This document shows, piece after piece, positions 54,234-64,000 of a stretch of 64,000 bases of DNA (position 1 is its first letter; the number at the start of each line of letters is the position of its first letter). The DNA is from Mytilus edulis (lineage: Eukaryota > Mollusca > Bivalvia > Mytilida > Mytilidae): contig NC_092348.1 in NCBI RefSeq assembly GCF_963676685.1, positions 23,163,386 to 23,227,385 of the forward strand, given 5' to 3'. The notes beneath the pieces were generated by a model. It saw nothing but the letters and a program-made list of their open reading frames with translations, ran no database searches and was not told the DNA's origin. The position numbers and the translations under genes are program-made.

Positions 54234-55795
54234 TCAATTACCCACATCCAGGATGACGTCAATGAACTCTGCGTTTGACGAAATTCGTTGAATATTATTT
54301 GCACCTTTACAAGCCACGTACAGGTTACCTTTCTTGTCGGTTATCACATCCCGAGGCTCTATGAGATCGTCTGAAGTGTACCTAAAGCGTTCTTTTCCTT
54401 CCAAGGTTACACAACCTATAACATTATAAGTGAAGTCAATATAGTAGACACTATTAGCAGGACCGGGATGCAGATAATGTATATACCCAGTCCCTGGTAT
54501 CTTCACTGTCCTTATGTGGTTCCCCTTCTTATCAAGAATATAAAGACACCTACTATCAATACCACACAGACAAATTTTTTGGTCGACAATAGTCACACTA
54601 TAACAATGATCGGGTAAAGAATGTATAGAACCAGGTTTCATTGTTTTGATATTGATAAATTGTATAGAATTGTGATATGGTAAAGTTACGATAGCTTTGT
54701 GTTCACCAGGAACAACAGCTACATATCTCGGTTGACCAAACAACTTACTACGCTGTAAGTAATCACCACACTCATCGTAAACTAGTAAGAAGTTAGTGTT
54801 CTTTTTACAAATAAGAAGACGGTTATCATCTGTTATACCAATACTCAATACGTTATCTGAACCTTCGAGTACTATTATACGGTCTAACGTAAATTTTGTT
54901 GGCATTTGAGAATCTAGTACTGGGGCTTGCACTTGAAGCATCTTTAGTGGCTTATAATCCAGATGATACTGTGTAGATTGAATATCAATCTTTCCTATAT
55001 ATCTTAATGGAACTTTTACATCCTCGGGTGTTCGATATGTAATTCGCCTTTTTTCCAGTATTGGCATGATGTAGTGTAGGTTGGATTCATAGTCTATAAA
55101 CTTCCATTTGCATATATTCATCCAGACAAATATTTGCTTATCTGAACCATGCCTGGAGTTTCGGTTCCATTGTACTGACAAGTTTTGTATCCGACTTGCT
55201 ATCTGTAATAATTGGCTCTTCTTTGTTTCTGAATCTGTTTTTTCTTTTTTTCTAATGGTATGTATGTTATCTCTAATTTCGTTTTGGAGACCATCCAATC
55301 TTTTAATGATTCTAGCTTTGTGTTTTGTTACCTGCGTCAATATAATCTCGGCATCATCGTCAATATTTTTGATATTTTCATTTTGAACCGTAATGGCTTC
55401 ACCTAACGTGGTTTTAATGTTGGATAAAGCATCGGAAAAGTCTTGAAACATTTGTGACTGTATAACGTCTTTTGCTGCAACTTTCAATGGAATAGATTTA
55501 AGACAAGATACATGTTCCTCTAGTTTGCAATAACGACACATGACACAATCATGATCGACACAAAACAATTCGAAGGCACAGTCAATGTGTATGGAACAAG
55601 TAGTTTGGAAAGTATCTACATCTGATATTCGTGAAGCTTTTAAGGAATGGTCGGAAAACAGCCTCTTCAAATTATGATCTCTAATACATCGCTGGCAGAG
55701 ATTTTCCTTACACTCACTGCAGAAAAGAACAGCTCCTGTATTGATATTTCTACTGGTACAGACGTCGCATAGAATTGTTGCTTCATCTTTTAACT
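54234..55795 (-). CDS. TRIM-like terminal exon: B-boxes, coiled coil, propeller
   Basis: Acceptor TTAATTTTAG|AG at 55795; the open frame upstream of it is intron. In exon residues: B-box 1 at about 10-50 (CDVC, FCSEC, LCQRC, H, H), B-box 2 at about 67-98 (C..H, LFCVDHDCVMCRYC, H..C), coiled coil at about 115-210, then about 220 residues with propeller-like strands (ITDDNRLLIC, YVAVVPGEHKAIV, NGNHIRTVKIPG-like and DKKGNLYVACKG). It ends DVILDVGN and stop. Length fits TRIM56/71-like proteins without the RING. Confidence 0.85.
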
Positions 55796-58700
55796 CTAAA
55801 ATTAATGAAAAAATAATGTTTATGAAATACTTATTGTCATTAACCTTGTCAGCCTCGTATTTGGTTTTGTCTTTCCAACTGTTTTGAAACAAGCACCACT
55901 AATGAGTATTTTGTAGACGAAACGCGCGTTCGGCGTACAAAATAAAGAAAACAATACCTGAGAACACGACACCGATCTATGATTCCTAATTTCCTGAAAT
56001 GCCGCAGTTGTGAAATTCTAAGGAAAAGCTTAAAAATTGACTATTTTTAAAGAGCATTGAATACATTTTGCTTCAATTTGCACACTAAAAGTTCGAAAAG
56101 GTGCTTTTTATTAGTCATCTACGTTCATATCCGTGCTCAAAGAATTTATCCGCGGTCTTAGTCCGGATCGGGAAATATTTACGGAAATTTGGACAATAAA
56201 TCTATAACGTAAGAACAACGTTTGTTTTATTTTTTTACAAAAAATGTAGAGTGGGTAGCCATGGACATATTTTCGCCGTTTTTTCTCTCCCTGTGAAATG
56301 TTTTTGCTTTTACCCAGTACTTACCTAAATAGATGGTAAAGGCTGTTCGTAATGTTTGGATAGTTGATTTTACTCTTTACCCAATTTCCAAGGTTATTCT
56401 CACATATAAAGAAATATGCAGATGTTTTTAAACAAGTTTTGACTATTATGTAAGATTTATAAGGGAGCCATACGCAGTCTTAACGTAAAAGTTCCTGAGA
56501 AAAATCGTATAGGAATGATCTCTCAAGCTTATCAATGTAATAGCAAACGTTCCTTTTTTTATTTTTATAATATACCAGGATAATGAGGATGGTCATATCG
56601 TTACAATGGTACACGAACAACTTGTTTTACTCTCGAGTTCGCTTCATTTTGAGAATAATTAACCAATGTTTTTGAAAATAATTCTTTTATCAAACATTTT
56701 TTTCATATAGTAAAATTTCTGAAACCTACATAAAAAGTTCCAAATATTCGAATGTAGATCGGATGTAAGTGGAAATGAACGAATTATGCGGCAAATATGG
56801 GTCACTCACTCTATGCAAATTTCGTAACCTTTAAATAATTTGTCACGGGAATATGTAGGGTACTACTTTTGGAGAACCCTGTATATAAGGACGTTATTAA
56901 TTAAGGTACAGAAAAACTAGAATGAATCAAACGTATTGTCATTGTCTCGAGCGTTACGTCACAGATGACACGGCGTCAACATTGGTCATTCGAATAAATA
57001 GATCAAAAGTTCCGTTCATTGAAGACGTGATAGCCAAGTGATGCAATTACTAGAATTAATATCAATAAACGGCATGAGTAAATTTTAATCTTATTTGGTT
57101 GACGAGGTTATGTTTTCATATTCATTCTCGTTTTTTTGTGTATTCCGACTAAAAGATGCACTACCCGGAGTACTTTCTTATATTCATTTGGAATTTGTAT
57201 AAACTTAGGCATTTAATACTTTTGCAAATATTTATACTTACGCCGGATGAAGATCTCATTGGTTACAACAAGTGCCACCTTAACTGTTGTGTTGGTCACT
57301 GTTTCGAGCTGACATTTTTTAACTACATCTTTCAAGAAAGATTTTACAGCTAAACGGAAATCTTTATCATTTTGCATGATTTGTTTTGAAGCTGACGTCT
57401 GTATTACCAATGATCCTTTATAGACGAACACTATACGAAACCACTGTCCTATCAGTGACGAGACATTTTCCAATGTCTTTTTGATGTCGTCAACGTTCCA
57501 ATTGCTTGGAGTTGATAGTTTCCATTCAACATAACATACATCATCATCTGAAAATAAGATTAAATTCAAAACTTTTTAATTTTTAGATACAGAGCTTGTT
57601 TTGTAAGTAAATATACAGTTATATGTTGTCTATTTATAATATTTCTTTTTATTAATTTTATACTGGAACGCACCACGATATTGTAGGTCCGTGAGACCGT
57701 CACTGAATTAAAGAACCTACACCTTATTCTTATTATTCGTATTATCATCTGATACAATGATGTTGATCATAAGGTACACAGTTCCTCTGCTTTAAAAATC
57801 TTACTACAACTGGAAACTACATGTACCACAAGCTATTGGTATGGGTTTGGAATTCGACTATTTATTATTGTAATATTGATAATGTGGTGTAATTTTTAAT
57901 CAACCCCATAGTCCCATATTAGTCCTGTGAAAATACATTATTTTATTGTGAAACCTGATATTACATAATAGTTCAATTTATTTGATTACATTATTTACAT
58001 ATCAGCCTTCAAATATTTATAATGCACAGCTATTGAACTCTTTCACAATAATTATATGAGCAAAACAAATAATAATTTATTTCTCAGGTCTATAAATTTA
58101 ATAAAAAAAATCATTGTTCTCTATTTTTTGTTATATCAATTATATTATACAAACCAATTTCTGTTACTTGTATTTATATAAGAAGTAAGACAAGTAGTTC
58201 ATCGTCATTTATAATAAAACTTTTGATAGATGTGCGCGCGTAAAAGTTAGTCAACTGAAGCATACCGCTGTGCAAAATCACAAATCGTTTGGGAGAAAAA
58301 AATCCGGGGCAAAAACAAACCAAAATCGAGGAAAACACCATAAGAGGAAAACAACGAAACAACAGAACATTGAAGTGCAACAAAATAACAAACAGCAATG
58401 TAACATACATAGAAACGAACTAAAAGATAACAACTGCGATATTCTTTACTTGATACAGGACATTTTAAGAAAAAAATGGTGGGTTGAACCTTATTTTTTT
58501 TCCAGTAATAAGGTACATATAAATGCAATATATAAATATATATGAATTTGTTTTTCTCTTGTTCTACAGACAATGTATAGTTAGCTTAAATATTGCATCT
58601 GCATGATATGTTCAAAATTGTAAGCTTTGTAATATTTATACAGTTTTTTCTTAGTGAGGGCCTAGGGTAGATTAGCGAAAGCCTCTTTGAATAAATAAAA

Positions 58701-61700
58701 AAAACCAACATAAAAAATAAGATAAACACCAAAGACGGAAAAATACATTAATAATAATATAATAGTACATTTTGACATGTTAGTCAAAGAATAACAACGA
58801 ATGAATAAAGATAATTTAGGACAGAACACAAAAACAGCTTAATAGAATTACGAACTGTTTGTCTGTTGCACGAATGGATCAACGCCACAAAAAGTAAAGT
58901 CACAGGTAAATTTTAAAAAAATTGGACATAAATCAAGATAGGTTTTTAATAATGTTATTTGATATTTTTTATAATAATGACAATAATATGAATATAGAAT
59001 TGTGTAATGATATTGAAACTAATCATGTCGGCCTTTCTTCCAAATCAAACTGTGTAAAACAAATAAATCCTGTGACTGAACGTACAAGTAGTTGCTATAA
59101 GCTAAAATCATACAAATGCACTGGATAAATAATTATCTTTACTTTTACTTTTACATACGAATAGAAAATAAAAATTCTAACATGAAGTCCTTCAAACGCT
59201 TTGAGTACATACCCGTGGTAAAATATGCATATATTGCCTGTGCTGTTCCGATCGTACTCCAACGTCATATGCTTTTTAATGAATGAGTTACCCGACGTCA
59301 TTGAACATTTACGTAATCTATAATGTAAGCATTTTAAGGGAAAATACAAGCTTATTGTAAATAGTTTGAGCATGTCACTGATTTTGTTTGCTCCGTTCTT
59401 TTTACGCAAATTTAATAGTGCATTTATTTATGGGAACGGCAAATAATTACCTCCAGCTAGAGCGATACGATACAAAAGAATTGCCGTTTTAGTCATATTA
59501 GAATCGAAATAATTCATGGGGGCTTGAATATATCTAGATTTTACCACGGGTTGGCCCTTTATGCCGATATTTTACCCCTCGCTATCGCTCAGGGTAAAAT
59601 ATTTTGCAAAAAGGGCCAACCCGTGGTAAAATCATGATATATTCAAGCCCCCATGATTTTTTTCTTAAATAGAATTACAACTACAAGCGATAAGACAAAA
59701 AATGATATCCGATCAGAATAAGAAATAAAACTTCGTAACTAAATACATGCACGATAAAAAAAAAAATAACCAGACACCTCTTATAGAAGTGCGAATTTAC
59801 ACTCAGTGAAACGGTCGTATTCGGGAATAGGTCATGTTTGGTACTTAAAAGACCAGACGTAAATGGTAAACAAAATGTAAGACGTGGAAAACATGTCCTT
59901 AGTTAGTTTATACACAGACATATCGTATGTATGAACCAAGTGATGGAGTGTCATTTTAATCTTCCATGTAACTCTGTTGAAGCAGTTCCTGCACGAGAAA
60001 CACACTCCTGTATATGAAGTCCGTATAGTGTCGACACGCAGGAGATTATATCTTATCATACACTTAGAGAAAATAAAATATAATTGTAACAGTATGATAA
60101 TAGCATTAAATTAACGTGAATTCCATATTTTCCCTATATGGTGTTGAGCGGGCTGATATTATCAGATTATTACATGGCATTTTTCATATCGCATGTATTA
60201 TTAGCCCTAGGTTCAATATCAGCCCAAGAGCCGCATGGCTCGAGGGCTGATATTGACCGAGGGCTGATAATACATGCGATATGAAAAATGACATGTTATG
60301 ATCTTTTTATCATATGCTTCAACAGTAGAGAAAAATAATAGATTCATATATTGATCCTTCTACGTGGTTCCCGAAAAGATGTTGAAAGAGTAAAAAGTTC
60401 ACGGACGTCGGACCCAAAATTTGATACATTCAATATGAAATCATTCTATCATATGCCTCAACAGAGAAAAAAAAAACATTTTAACATGGACGAATCGACA
60501 AAAAAATAATTCAACAATATACATAATGAAAATTGTTTGGAAAAGTCGACTTTTTTAAGGTAACTTTCTAAATTATGTTTCAGAAAAACTCAAAAAATGC
60601 ATTTATTTAATATTTTTTTTTATTAATTTAATTTAATTGTTTATACACAATATACTTTCCAGTATTCAAATAATTGTTTTGTACACTACTTTGTAATGTT
60701 TTTTCACTGAAAACGTAGCATTGAGGTGTATTTTCCGGAATTTGCCGAGTATCACCGGAATGCCATGTGATAACGTTACGGAAAGGCATGTGATAACAAT
60801 CGAAGCATGTGATAAACTTTTCATATCAGCCCGCTAAGCACCAATTCGAAAAATATGGAAAATACTTTCATTTAATGTTATTATCATACGGTAAAAATCA
60901 AATGTTATTTAGTCGAAGTATATGATAAGAAATTTTATCACAAGCTTCGATTATTATCACATGCATTTCCGTACCGTTAGCACATGGCATTCCGGCGAAA
61001 CTCGACAAATCCGGAAAAAAATACACATCAATGTTACGTTTCAGTGAAAAACTTTACAAAGTAGGGTACAAAAAAAAATTGGATACTGGAAAGTATATTG
61101 TGTAAAATAAAAAAAATAAAATGCATTTTTAAAAGTATCAAATATAATTTAGGAACTTAGAAAATGTTGACTTTTCAAAACAGCGTTCATTATGTTATTT
61201 GTTGAATTATTGTTTTTATCTTCCATATCAAAATATATCATAGTGCCGTTTTTTCTTCTCTGTTCTGGCATATGCTAGAAAGATTTCATATTGAAATTAC
61301 TACATTTGGGGTCCGATGTTTGTAAACTTATCACTCTTAAATTTGAACTTCTATTTGAAAACAACGTAAAGGATCAATGAAATAATCTTTTATTTTTGTT
61401 GGAGCATTTGGTAAAAAGATCATAACATGCCATTTTCAATATCGCATTTGTTATCAGCCCTCGGTTAGTATCAGCCCTCGAGCCATGCGGCTCTTGGGCT
61501 GATATTAAAGCTAAGAGGCATCCATAGTAATACATCTCTAGGGCGTTTTACATTTTTTTAAACTATAGACACTCCATAAATATTTGTTTCTCTTGACTCC
61601 TTGACGATTTTAGATATATACAATTATTACACATACTGCCATAAGAGACTTCATGAAGTTAGCCAGAAGTATTGTTTCTGGTGTTTTTGTTTTGTACGAC

Positions 61701-62506
61701 AGTATCAAACTAATAGTCAAAGCTACCAAAGCTCACTTCCAGTAATCGCTCTTGCCATTATGTCTATTTTTATTTCTTTGTTTTATTTAGTGGATAAATT
61801 GGTATGACTTAGCTTTAAAGATTTAAACTTACCTTGAGGTGATTGTATTTCAGACGACAATGTTGTAGCCGATGCTAATTCACCCTTTACTACCGTCTTG
61901 ACCTCAAATATGATATTCCTTATGTCTAAACAAAATTCTTCTAAAAGACAAATGCAATTCAAGATAATTATATGAATATCTGAATGAAATAGTATCTTTA
62001 TAAAACACCTCCTAGTGCACAAATTTAAAGCTAAAGACGAAAACTCCATATTCAAACGCATATATCAGATCCAAAGTATTTTTTTACAGAAGTCGAAAGT
62101 CAAAGATACCAGGCTGATCATTCACCTCAAATTTAGATAATCAGTTCATTTAAAAAAAAATGATCATTATCAAATACAGATAACTGCCAAGTATGTTTAA
62201 TGACAGTATAAATATCAATTTTACCAGTCTAGTTATACTGTTTATGGTAGTGAAATGTGCTTATGTTAATTCAGGAACTTTGCGGATAGTTCATGGTGAG
62301 GAAATTTTGTTGAAGCCTGATTTATGGTGAATTTTGTTTAAATCATTTGTAATTTGACATTTGGTTGTGTCTTATTGACCTGTTTACAGATTTTTTTTTT
62401 CAGATTTACCTTTATGTTTTTCCAGCCGATCTGTTATTTCACTTTTTATTGTGTCGGTATTTTCTGTCAATTTTTTTGTTTGATCCTTCGTGATATTTTG
62501 AAGAAT
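54234..62506 (-). CDS. B-box / coiled-coil / beta-propeller (TRIM-like) gene, 3' part
   Basis: Four exons (62506-62410, 61925-61833, 57547-57242, 55795-54234) join in frame into 685 codons plus stop; more exons must lie upstream because the first enters in phase 0 with no ATG. Order: a Lys/Glu-rich helix (ITDRLEKHK), a short linker, an unfamiliar 100-residue domain (exon 3), two B-box zinc fingers, a coiled coil and a C-terminal NHL-like beta-propeller. No RING finger is visible in the window. Family knowledge: such bivalve proteins resemble TRIM/DZIP3-type ubiquitin ligases or innate immune sensors; the exact function here is unknown. All internal junctions are phase 1, so domains could be shuffled. 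Confidence 0.78.
55895..55950 (+). repeat. repeat R3 end fragment
   Basis: CACTAATGAGTATTTTGTAG then ACGAAACGCGCGTTCGGCGT; in the intron just upstream of the TRIM-like terminal exon. Confidence 0.75.
55951..57241 (-). other. TRIM-like gene intron
   Basis: Between the domain exon and the B-box exon. No repeats shared with the rest of the window were recognised apart from the R3 scrap at its edge. Confidence 0.45.
57242..57547 (-). CDS. TRIM-like internal exon, unassigned domain
   Basis: Acceptor TTATTTTCAG|AT, donor C|GTAAGT; 306 nt, phase 1 to 1. It encodes VCYVEWKLSTPSNW, ENVSSLIGQWFRIVFVYKGS and FLKDVVKKCQLETVTNTTVK then ALVV. The alternating hydrophobic pattern suggests an alpha/beta domain. 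I recognise similar stretches from bivalve immune-type proteins but cannot name a family. Confidence 0.75.
58250..58445 (-). repeat. repeat R5, decayed and reversed
   Basis: ATACCGCTGTGCAAAATCAC, CCAAAATCGAGGAAAACACC and ATAAGAGGAAAACAACGA are degenerate forms of R5. The ORFs on both strands here are by-products. Confidence 0.6.
59514..59656. repeat. hairpin MITE in the TRIM-like gene
   Basis: TCATGGGGGCTTGAATATAT and GATTTTACCACGGGTTGGCC pair with their complements at the right end; the loop region TACCCCTCGCTATCGCTCAG forms a short inner stem. It lies in the intron between exons 61833 and 57547. Confidence 0.9.
60119..60868. mobile_element. TIR element carrying an internal hairpin
   Basis: Ends TTCCATATTTTCCCTATAT...GAGCGGGCTGATAT and ATATCAGCCCGCT...AATATGGAA are inverted. 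Inside, 60171-60297 is a strong hairpin (CATATCGCATGTATTAT, TCAATATCAGCCC and complement). No coding region. Confidence 0.75.
60171..61512. repeat. 1.3-kb imperfect palindrome
   Basis: The right half (60880-61512) is the diverged reverse complement of 60171-60830: paired landmarks include GGACCCAAAATTTG/GGGGTCCGAT, CAGTATTCAAAT/GGATACTGG, TTCACTGAAAACGTAGCATT/ATGTTACGTTTCAGTGAAAA and the CAGCCCTCG hairpin at both outer ends. Two copies of the element above appear joined head to head, the second lacking its outer TIR. Confidence 0.75.
61833..61925 (-). CDS. TRIM-like linker exon
   Basis: Acceptor TTTGTTTAG|AC, donor AAG|GTAAGT; 93 nt, phase 1 to 1. It encodes IRNIIFEVKTVVKGELASAT followed by a Ser/Thr-rich stretch. 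Confidence 0.7.
62410..62506 (-). CDS. TRIM-like helical exon (first one in the window)
   Basis: Acceptor TTTTTTGCAG, donor AAAG|GTAAAT; 97 nt, phase 0 to 1. It encodes a charged helix, ILQNITKDQTKKLTENTDT then IKSEITDRLEKHK. Helices like this precede or follow HEPN domains in DZIP3-like bivalve proteins, which would lie upstream of the window; that is inference. Confidence 0.65.
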
Positions 62507-62689
62507 CTGCAAAAAACATTAAATTATCAGTTTGCTTGGTAAAACAAAAATGTGGATCAAAGAGTGAACTGGTTAAAAAATGTCAAGTCTTCATGATCTT
62601 TCCGGTCCCATGATTTGTTCAATCAATTTCATCAAGGCTCCTAGGTACGGAAAGAGAAAACATAAATGTACTAGTATAAAGTAAAAGAA

Positions 62690-62885
62690 CAAAAATACCG
62701 AACTCTGAGTGAACTTTAAATCGGAAAGCTCATTATGAAAGTGCAAAATCAAAAGCTCAAACACATTAAACGAATGGATATCAACTGTTATATTCCTGAT
62801 TTGTGAATGGCATTTTCCTATTTTGAAAATGGTGGATTTAACCTGATTTTACAGCTAATCAAACCTAATACTATAATATTTGTTT
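62690..62885 (+). repeat. repeat R4
   Basis: CCGAACTCTGAGTGAACTTT, CAAACACATTAAACGAATGG, CTGTTATATTCCTGATTTGT and AAATGGTGGATTTAACC. Confidence 0.8.
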
Positions 62886-63540
62886 CAGGTCAAGTTTAGT
62901 AAAATTCATTCCACTAATGTTTCATAGTTCAGCACGAATACATTATCATGAAATCTGTTAAGTTCGAAACTTTGATAAATCAGAGGCCGTGTAATCGAAG
63001 CTGTCCTAGGACTTGGACATGTCTTAGGATGGTCTTAGGACACGTCTTAGTCCTAAGTCAGGCTAACGAAAGTCTCATAAAATAAGATATGTCTTAAATT
63101 TGGTCTTAAAGTTAGGATATATAAATAGGTGTCTTAGGATAGTCCTAAAAGTTATGATATCCTAAAACGAAATAAAAACAACAAATATGGCATAAACTCA
63201 ATGATGAAAATACTAATACAATATTAAACTATTATAATGTTATAAAAAATAAACCCAATTAAACAAAGCATTTTTCAATATATGTTAAAAATTTGATTGT
63301 GTTATATTACTTTCAATTCGTTGACAAATTTGATCTTCAAAATACTTCCAGATATCAACAAAAAGCGTTTTTGATATTCAGGTTAAGTTATCCTAATTAT
63401 AAACATATTTCAAGAACTTTGTGTTGGTGTGCTAGAACTAACTTGAAGCACATATCTAAATACCTTGAGCTATTGCGGAGTCATTTGGTGAATAGCTTTA
63501 CTATAAACTAAAATTGATTTTCTATATACAAATAATTAGT
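62886..63540. other. no gene recognised
   Basis: Upstream side of the TRIM-like exons, with the TCTTAGGA repeat at 63000-63170. A 72-codon + frame (63293-63511) is unsupported. Confidence 0.4.
63000..63170. repeat. GTCTTAGGA-rich self-complementary repeat
   Basis: Many copies of GTCTTAGGA/TCCTAAGAC-like words and their complements (CTGTCCTAGGACTTGGACAT, GGACACGTCTTAGTCCTAAG). Possibly another small hairpin element; no gene. Confidence 0.55.
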
Positions 63541-63995
63541 TTAAATAAAATGGACATCAAAATTTACTCTCCAAAAAGTATAAAAAAGAGGGACGAAAGA
63601 TACCAAAGGGACAGTCAAACTCATAAATCCAAAACAAACTGACAACGCCATGGCTAAAAATGAAAAAGACAAACAGAAAAACAATAGTACACACGACACA
63701 ACATAGAAAACTAAAGAATAAACAACACGAACCCCACCAAAAACTAGGGGTGATCTCAGGTGCTCCGGAAGGGTAAGCAGATCCTGCTCCACATGTGGCA
63801 CCCGTCGTGTTGCTTATGTGATTACAAATCCGGTAAATAGTCTAATTAGGTAGGTCATATTCATGAAAGGGAAGGGGATTGTAGTTACGACGTAAGGAAC
63901 ATATCCGATATCATTTGTAAAACGGTTATTCCACAACGGTCAACCAACTAGTGATGGCGTCCGTAAAATTTATAATTGACGAAGTCAGTGTTACA
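63541..63995 (-). mobile_element. PLE-1 copy running off the window
   Basis: Reverse orientation: tail at 63560-63800 and the end of the reverse transcriptase frame beyond. The remainder of its coding part lies past the window edge or is truncated. Confidence 0.8.
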
Positions 63996-64000
63996 GTTAC

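Larger units (their letters stand above)
57548..61832 (-). other. TRIM-like gene intron, rich in palindromes
   Basis: A 4.3-kb intron holding the decayed R5 copy, the hairpin MITE at 59514 and the 60.1-61.5 kb palindrome. The 104-codon minus frame at 59409-59095 contains YDRNSTGNICIFYHGYV but has no convincing acceptor. Confidence 0.45.

Noticed and set aside
55108..55386. + ORF of 92 codons
   Set aside because: Antisense shadow of the coiled-coil region of the TRIM-like exon.
57156..57353. + ORF over the TRIM-like domain exon
   Set aside because: Antisense shadow of the supported exon at 57547-57242.
63541..63801. 86-codon minus ORF with a hydrophobic core
   Set aside because: Lies wholly in the PLE-1 tail; the same tail elsewhere gives similar accidental frames.
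1..64000. CRISPR arrays, rRNA, tRNA and bacterial promoters or terminators
   Set aside because: None seen; gene structure and repeats are eukaryotic, and the tandem repeats present lack CRISPR spacing.

Overview
The window looks like nuclear DNA of a marine bivalve, most likely a mussel (Mytilus-like). It is AT-rich, its genes are split by long introns with GT-AG borders, and the recognisable proteins are ones expanded in bivalves: C-type lectin, apextrin/ApeC, and a B-box/beta-propeller TRIM-like protein. Much of the rest is repeats seen several times inside the window. The species is inferred from these features; no marker gene is present.

All supported host genes lie on the minus strand. 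From left to right they are: a decayed apextrin-like (ApeC) gene, exons between 5309 and 2764; a midkine/pleiotrophin-like growth factor with three coding exons between 13338 and 10758; a secreted C-type lectin whose exons between 51779 and 28325 can be joined in one continuous phase-consistent 320-codon reading frame with two CRDs; and the 3' part of a B-box/coiled-coil/beta-propeller gene, exons between 62506 and 54234, whose 5' end lies beyond the window or is unrecognised. There is no rRNA, tRNA, CRISPR array or bacterial-type operon.

Mobile DNA fills most of the remainder. A complete LTR retrotransposon insertion lies at 21341-26412 (245-bp LTRs, 4-bp target duplication). It has a 719-codon gag, a protease-like remnant and no reverse transcriptase or integrase. 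Two Penelope-like reverse transcriptase families (PLE-1, PLE-2) are present. One PLE-1 copy is split by a PLE-2 insertion that begins at the catalytic Asp-Asp motif, and 3' tails of both families are scattered about. Four foldback-type elements have inverted arms built from short tandem units (14024-14356, 19706-20837, 37261-38800, about 43155-49458). The last sits inside the first lectin intron and carries a spliced-looking gene remnant. Short hairpin MITEs, a 1.3-kb imperfect palindrome (60.17-61.51 kb), and five further interspersed repeat families (R1, R3-R6) complete the picture.

Exon borders were placed by eye from GT/AG signals and reading-frame phase. Gene models should be read as strong hypotheses, not transcripts.
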